Below are positions 57,336 through 64,000 of a stretch of 64,000 nt of DNA, in pieces. Both the position numbers and the translations under genes were made by a program. The stretch spans positions 45,267,034 to 45,331,033 of the forward strand of contig NC_133169.1 in assembly GCF_040802235.1 (NCBI RefSeq), given 5' to 3'. The stretch is from Manis javanica. Its lineage: Eukaryota; Chordata; Mammalia; Pholidota; Manidae. The notes under the pieces are model-generated. The model had not been told where the DNA came from, did not search any database, and saw only the letters and a program-made list of their open reading frames with translations. Positions within the stretch are counted from its first letter, which is position 1, and each line of letters starts with the position of its first letter.

Positions 57336-58497
57336 TACCATGAAAATAATTCACAGGGATAAAAAGTACAGCAGGGGGGATATTGTCGAGTAATATTGTA
57401 ACATCTGGATTTTGTTTTGAAATGATATCATGGGTTCAATTCCTTTATCTAAAGAAAAATAAACTCATATCAATGGTATTATGCGAATGTTTTTGCTAAA
57501 ATTATGTTGAATTATTTTTTAAAGCCTGTAGTCTATAAATGCTTCTAATGAGCACTACAGATTATTTAACACACATGTGGAAAAAAGGAGAAATAAAAAC
57601 ATCTCTAACCCCACCATCAAATATAATCTTTCCTTTAAAACATTTGTTTCTTTTTTTTGACACATTTTTAAATGAATAATGTATATACAAATACAAATAT
57701 TTTACATAAAAGGTATATCTAGAATACAACTTAAATGTGATAGCTCTCTATATATGCAAATATTATAATTGTGTACATGTTCTCATGACTAAATACTTCG
57801 GAAATACTACTTTTTTAATATGCAATTAAAAGTGCCATAGAATTTTACCTAAGCAACAGATCCTATACAAAAAGTATTTTATTATTTTTAAAGAAAGTTT
57901 CTTCAAATTTTTTAACAAAACAACATAGATATAGCCATCTCTATGAATAATGCTGACTGAGAATACACTTTATTAAGAAAGTATTGTCTTTCAGGGTCAT
58001 ATTGCTTCCCAGGAAGGATCTACGCCCTGATCTGCCACAGAGGACAGTCCTGGCCTTTTAATTTTTCCCACAACCAATGATAATCATCAATTTTCCCATC
58101 TGTGATTCATAAAATAAGGATAAACACCCTATTATGGATTTAATATGCATTTTTATTGCTAATATGTTCACCTGTTTCTGCATATTCTTCACCAAAATGT
58201 TTGTGATATTTTTAACTTGATTTATCTTTTTCTGCTTAATATGTAAGAAATGGTTACACATTACTGACTTTCAATTTTTGATGTATACCCACATAAATTC
58301 TACATTTTAAAACATCTTTTAGCATAGTTTGTATCTTTCTTCTTCTCAGATACTATTTTTTTCTTTTTCGAATTGTAATTTGTATTGCATGGTGTTTCCT
58401 TCATCAAATTTGCTCATGCTTTACGTAAGTATTTCCCTATACGTTTATTTTGTTAAATTGGAGTTTCATTTTCTACATCTAAATCTTTAATCAATCT
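57336..58497. other. Unassigned AT-rich segment
   Basis: Very AT-rich with no gene or repeat boundary I can support; it ends at the A-tract (as T-run) of L1 D. Confidence 0.35.
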
Positions 58498-60157
58498 TAT
58501 TTTTTTGTGGGGGAGGGCATCTCTAATATTTATTGATCAAATGGTTGTTAACAACAATAAAATTCTGTATAGGGGGGTCAATGCTCAATGCACAGTCATT
58601 AATCCATCTCAAGCCTAGTTCTCTTCAGTCTCCAATCTTCTGAAGCATAATGACCAAGTTCTTACATGGTGAACGAATTCTTACATAGTGAATAAGTTCT
58701 TACATGGTGAACAGTACAAGGGCAGTCATCACAGAAATTTTCGGTTTTGATCACGCATTATGAACTATAAACAATCTGGTCAAATATGAATATTCAATTG
58801 ATTTTTATACTTGATTTATATGTGGATACCACATTTCTCCCTTTATTATTATTATTACTTTTAATAAACTGATGAAGTGGTAGGTAGAATCAAGATAAAG
58901 GTAGAAAACATAGTTTAGTGTTGTAAGAGAGCAATTGTAGATGATCAGGTGTGTGCCTGTAGACTATGTGCTAATCCGAGCTATACCAGGGCAATAGAAC
59001 ATCCATGGATGCAGAAGCTTTCTCTCAACATGGGGGAGTGGGGGGTGAGGTTCTAAGCTTCACCACTGTTGTTCCCCAATTTCTCACCTGATAGCCCCCC
59101 TGTGAACTGTGCCTGTCTTAGGTTGTTCCTCCCTTGAGGAATCTTACCCGTCTCTGGCTAACCAGTCATCTTCCGGGGCCATACAGGGAAATGTAAAGTT
59201 GGTAAGTGAGAGAGAAGCCATATTGTTTGAAAAGGTTAGCTTTTTACTTCTTTTCAGATTTATGCCCTGTAACTTCTATGCCCAGCACTTGTCTCGAGGT
59301 ATCTTTACCACCTGGAGGAATTATGATACTCAGTAAATTCGATATGAGGCACGAATTCTATTTAAGGGTTGTAATAAGGAAGGAGGAAGAAAATCTATAG
59401 ATGTAGCATATAGAATAAAACATGGGAGGATTGATTATTTCTTTGACATATCTTCTTGTAGAGTACCTTAAGCATGTATAGGTTTTAAAATACTAACTAA
59501 CTTGCACACACATATTAACATAATAGGAATACAGTGACATAAACAAAGCAAATCTATAATTACCAGCCATCTCCAGTGAAGCCAAGAAAACCATTTAGAC
59601 ACCCTAGGCATTTGTGAAAATTAGTCTATGATATGATGGATATTGTCCAACTGTACATGAACAGTCTGACAGATGTCAGACAAATTAAAGCAACCCATTT
59701 CTGGGATCTGTTCACATCCCATAAGTTCTTTTAACTGTAGATAGTCTATAGTCATAAGATTTTGGAGCACTACAACTTGCACCCCTACCAACTTCTGATT
59801 GAGTTCCAACAGTACAGATCCAGTCAAATTCATTGTCTCACTGTATGCACACGCCAGCCTAAACATCTCTCTCCTCATTCCAATGGCAAGTCCAGGAAAC
59901 GGTGGGTGGACGCAGCCACAACCACAGCATCGCCTGGATCCCTTTGGAGGCTTTTTGATGATCATCTGCTGGCACGAGTCCTCCAGAGAGTGCTGATGCC
60001 GGAAGCTCCTCCTCATATCGTATCTTAGTTCATTTTCTGGGTAGCCAAGCTAGGCCTTGATCTTCTGCATAAAAACAAACAGACACTTTGCCCACACTTT
60101 AACATGCCCTCTATACCACTGTGCAGAACTCATTGGAGGTCAGCACACAGGAACTGA
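58498..60157 (-). mobile_element. Fossil class I ERV fragment (env TM region plus LTR end) in the tail of L1 D
   Basis: Third copy of the same retroviral piece. The readable env transmembrane-side frame (60016-59621) includes the fusion-proximal region and the LQN segment with the cysteine region, followed by the non-coding part and a putative U3-R end with AATAAA. It is broken and lacks gag, pol and the 5' LTR. Gamma-type (class I) by the overall pattern shared with B. Confidence 0.77.
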
Positions 60158-60501
60158 TTTTTTTTTAATCTTTATTCTACACTTATATGAAGAATACTAT
60201 GTTTACTATGCTCTCCTCTATATCAGGTCCCCCCCAAAAACCACATTACGGTCACTGTCCATCAGCATAGCAAAATGTAGAATCTCTACTTGTCCTCTCT
60301 GTGTTGTACAGCCCTCCCCTTTCTCCCTTCCCCCACTATGCATGCTAATCTTAATATCCCCCTTCTTCTTCTCCCCCTTATCCCCCCCTGCCCACCCATC
60401 CTCCCCAGTTTCTTTCCCTTTGGTACCTGTTAGTACATATTTGGGTTCTGTAATACTGCTGCTGTTTTGTTCCTTCAGTTTTTCCTTTTTTCTTATATTA
60501 C

Positions 60502-63500
60502 TCAGATGAGTGAAATCATTTGGTATTTCTCTTTCTTCACTTGGCTTATTTCACTGAGCATAATACTCTCCAGCTCCATTCATGTTGCTGCAAATGGTAG
60601 GATTTTTCCTCTTCTTATGGCTGAGTAGTATTCCATTGTGTATATGTACCACATCTTCTTTATCCATTCATGTGTAGATGGACATTTAGGTTGCTTCCAA
60701 TTCTTGGCTATTGTAAATAGTGCTGTGATAAACATAGGGGTGCATCTGTCTTTCTCAAACTTGATTGCTGCATTCTTAGGGTAAATTCCTAGGAGTGGAA
60801 TTCCTGGGTCAAATGGTAGGTCTGTTTTGAGCATTTTGATGAACCTCCATACTGCTTTCCACAATGGTTGAACTAATTTACATTCCCACCAGCAGTGTAG
60901 GAGGGTTCCCCTTTCTCCACAGCCTTGCCAACATTTGTTGTTGTTTGCCTTTTGGATGGCAGCTATCCTTACTGGTGTGAGGTGATACCTCACTGTAGTT
61001 TTAATTTGCATTTCTCTGATAATTAGCGATGTGGAGCATCTTTTCATGTGTCTGTTGGCCATCTGTATTTATTTTTTAGAGAACTGTCTGTTCAGTTCCT
61101 CTGCCCATTTTTTAATTGGATTATTTGTTTTTTGTTTGTTGATGCGTGTGAGCCCTTTATATATTCTGGATGTCAAGCCTTTATCGGATCTGTCATTTTC
61201 AAATATATTCTCCCATACTGTAGGGTTCCTTTTGTTCTATTGATGGTATCTTTCGCTGTACAGAAACTTTTCAGCTTAATGTAGTCCCACTTGCTCATTT
61301 TTGCTGTTGTTTTCCTTGCCCAGGGAGGTATGTTCAAGAAGAGGTCACTCATGTTTATGTCTAAGAGGTTTTTGCCTATGTTTTTTTCCAAGAGTTTAAT
61401 GGTTTCGTGACTTACATTCAGGTCTTTGATCCATTTTGAGTTTACCTTTGTATATGGGGTTAGACAATGGTCCAGTTTCATTCTCCTACATGGAGCTGTC
61501 CAGTTTTGCCAGCACCATCTGTTGAAGAGACTGTCATTTTGGCATTGTATGTCCATGGCTCCTTTATCAAATATTAATTGACCATATATGTTTGGGTTAA
61601 TTTTTGAAGTCTATAATCTGTTCCACTGGTCTGTGGCTCTGTTCTTGTGCCAGTACCAAATTGTCTTGATTAATATGGCTTTGTAGTAGAGCTTGAAGTT
61701 AGGGAGTGAGATCCCCCCTACTTTATTCTTCTTTCTCAGGATTGCTTTGGCTATTCGGGGTCTTTGGTGTTTCCATATGAATTTTTGGATTATTTGTTCC
61801 AATTCATTGAAGAATGTTGCTGGCAATTTGATAGGGATTGCATCAAATCTGTATATTGCTTTAGACAGTATGGCCATTTTGACCATATTAATTCTTCTTA
61901 GCCATGAGCAGGGGATGAGTTTCCATTTGATAGTCTCCCCTTTAATTTCTCTTAAGAGTGACTTGTAGTGTTCAGAGTATAAGTCTTTCACTTCTTCAGT
62001 TAGGTATATTCCTAGGTATTTTATTCTTTTTGATGCAATGGTGAATGCAATTGTTTTCCTGATTTCTCTTTCTATTGGTTCATTGTTAGTATATAGGAAA
62101 GCTACAGATTTCTCTGTTTTAATGTTGTATCCTGCAACTTTGCTGTATTCCGATATCAGTTTAGTATTTTTGGGGTGGTGTCTTTAGGGTTTTTTATGTA
62201 CAGTATCATATCATCTGCAAATAGTATCAGTTTTACTTCTTCTTTACCAAACTGGATTCCTTGTATTTCTTTGTTTTGTCTGATTGCCATGGCTAGGACC
62301 TCCAGTACTATGTTAAATAACAGTGGGGAGAGTGGGCATCCCTGTCTGGTTCTCGATCTCAGAGGAAATGCTTTCCGCTTCTTGCTGTTCAGTATAATGC
62401 TGTCTGTGGGTTTATCATATATGGCCTTTATTATGTTGAGGTACTTGCCCTCTATTCCCATTTCGCTGAGAGTTTTTATCATGAATGGATGTTGAATTTT
62501 GTCGAATGCTTTTTCAGCATCTATGGAGATGATCATGTGGTTTTTGTCTTTCTTTTTGTTGATGTGGTTGATGATGTTGATGGATTTTCGAACGTTGTAC
62601 CATCCTTGCATCCCTGGGATGAATCCCACTTGGTCATGGTGTATGATCCTTTTGATATACTGTTGAATTCTGTTTGCTAATATTTTATTGAGTATTTTTG
62701 CATCTACATTCATCAGGGATATTGGTCTGTAATTTTCTTTTTTGGTGAGATCTTTTCCTGGTTTTGGAATTAGGGTGATGTTGGCTTCATAGAATGAGTT
62801 TGCAAGTATTCCCTCCTCTTATAATTTTTGGAACACCTTAAGGAGAATGGGTATTATGTCTTCTCTGTGTGTCTGATAAAATTCTGAGGTAAATCTGTCC
62901 GGCCCCGGGGTTTTGTTCTTGGGTAGTTTTCTGATTACCGTTTCAATTTCTTTGCTCGTAATTGGTTTGTTTAACTTTTGTGTTTCTTCCTTGGTCAGTC
63001 TTGGGAGGTTGTATTTTTCTAGGAAGTTGTCCCTTTCTTCTAGGTTTTCCAGCTTGCTGGCATATAGGTTTTCATAGTCGTCTTTAATAATTCTTTGTAT
63101 TTCTGTGGGGTGTGCCATGATTATTCCATTCTCATTTCTGATTATCTTGATTTGTGTTGATTTTCTTTTTCTCTTAATAAGTTTGCCTAGAGGCTTATCT
63201 ATTTTGTTATTTTCTCAAAGAGTCATCTCTTGGTTTCATTGATTTTTGCTATTGTTTTATTCTTCTCAATTTTGTTTATTTCTTCTCTGATCTTTATTAT
63301 GTCCTTCCTTCTGGTGACTTTAGGCCTCATTTGTTATTCTTTTTCAAGTTTTGATAGTTGTGATGTTAGACTATTTATTTGGCATTGTTCTTCCTTCTTT
63401 AGGTGTGCCTGGATCGCTATATACTTTCCTCTTAAGACTGCTTTCACTGCATTACCACAGAAGTTGGGGCTTTGTGTTGTTGTTGTCATTTGTTTCTATA

Positions 63501-64000
63501 TATTCCTTGATCTCTATTTTGATTTGTTCATTGATCCATTGATTATTTAGAAGCATGTTGTTAAGCCTCCATGTGTTTGTGTGCCTTTTTGTTTTCTTTG
63601 TAGAATTTATTTCTAATTTTATGCCTTTGTGTTCTGAAAAATTGGTTGGTAGAATTTCCATATTTTGGAATTTACTGAGGCTCTTTTTGTGAGCTAGTAT
63701 GTGGTCTATTCTGGAGAATGTTCCATGTGCACTTGAGAAGAATGTATATCCTGTTGATTTTGGATGTAGAGTTCTATAGATGTCTGTTAGGTCCATCTGT
63801 TCTAGTGTGTTGTTCAATGCCTGTGTGTCCTTACTTATTTTCTGCCCAGTGGATTTATCCTTTGGGGTGAGTGGTGTGTTGATGTCTCCTAAGATGAATG
63901 CATTGCAGTCTATTTCCCTCTTTAGTTCTGTTACTATTTGTTTCACATATGCTGGTGCTCCTGTATTGGGTGCATATATATTTAGAATGGTTATATCCTC
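60502..64000 (-). pseudogene. L1 D ORF2, partial (5' end outside window)
   Basis: Endonuclease text at 63946-63452 (CNAFILGDINTPLTPKDKST, then FSRIDHILAHKKSLSKFQNM). RT at 63118-62156: [40 protein letters not shown], then [20 protein letters not shown] and a complete [11 protein letters not shown] (FADD at 62221-62210). Thumb and connection at 61991-61611 and 61556-61173, and the cysteine-containing C-terminus near 60930-60880 ([19 protein letters not shown]). Frames change at least five times, so it is inactive, but it is the best preserved RT core in the window. Confidence 0.88.

Larger units (their letters stand above)
58498..64000 (-). mobile_element. L1 element D: young L1 with composite tail, runs off the window
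   Basis: A minus-strand L1 of the B/C subfamily. In its own order the visible part is: ORF2 from the endonuclease (past 64000) to the stop at 60502; a 3' UTR with G-rich tract; one A-run (about 60170-60160); the env/LTR fragment (60157-58507); AATAAA at 58534-58529; and a terminal A-tract at 58506-58500. The 5' UTR and ORF1 would lie beyond the window. The left target duplication cannot be identified without the right flank. It lacks B's second transduced segment. Confidence 0.88.

Overview
The window is nuclear DNA from a placental mammal. Four observations support this: olfactory receptor (OR) genes of family 2, several generations of L1 LINEs, a Tigger1 DNA transposon with an MLT2-type ERVL LTR, and a processed copy of the MZT1 mRNA. 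No Alu, B1, Can-SINE, ERE or ruminant SINE was recognised, so the species cannot be fixed; a non-primate, non-rodent eutherian with young L1s and few lineage-specific SINEs is an inference. The OR2T-like genes suggest a cluster like the one on human 1q44.

Layout. Positions 1-1050 are GC-rich and unassigned. About 1050-5970 and 13460-18480 are the two arms of an old inverted duplication. Each arm carries one OR2T-like gene, and the genes point away from each other. Both are pseudogenes, broken by different lesions. The 7.5 kb between the arms holds an old L1 (6820-13030) with a 2.3 kb Tigger1 copy inserted in it. 18480-22000 is old L1 and unassigned sequence. 22000-42066 is almost wholly L1. 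An older L1 (A, plus strand) was entered by a full-length younger L1 (B, minus strand, 26201-34252, 12-bp target duplication) and by a second young L1 (C, plus strand, from about 35310). C ends abruptly at 42066 inside an OR2T-like gene whose first 40-odd codons are missing. 45877-48009 is an MZT1 retrocopy with an open 79-codon frame, a poly(A) tract and 16-bp target duplications. 50438-51505 is an MLT2-like LTR that has grown a 40-bp minisatellite. 54506-55489 is the only OR frame open from end to end. 58498-64000 is the 3' part of a fourth L1 (D, minus strand), which runs off the window.

The most unusual feature is the 3' end of the three young L1s (B, C, D). In B and C the L1 body ends in its own internal A-tract and then continues without a break; in D the same tail follows. 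The tail holds a retroviral envelope transmembrane fragment and a putative LTR end with an AATAAA, and in B and D a terminal A-tract follows. This is what is expected if an L1 lineage read through its weak poly(A) site into a neighbouring class I (gamma-type) endogenous retrovirus and then amplified as a composite. Copy B carries a further 200 bp with another AATAAA before its target duplication, which looks like a second, serial 3' transduction. All retroviral parts are fossils.

Expressed function is likely to be limited. The candidates are the OR at 54506-55489, which lacks the DRY arginine, and perhaps the MZT1 retrocopy if it is transcribed. The rest is transposon-driven remodelling of a decaying OR cluster.
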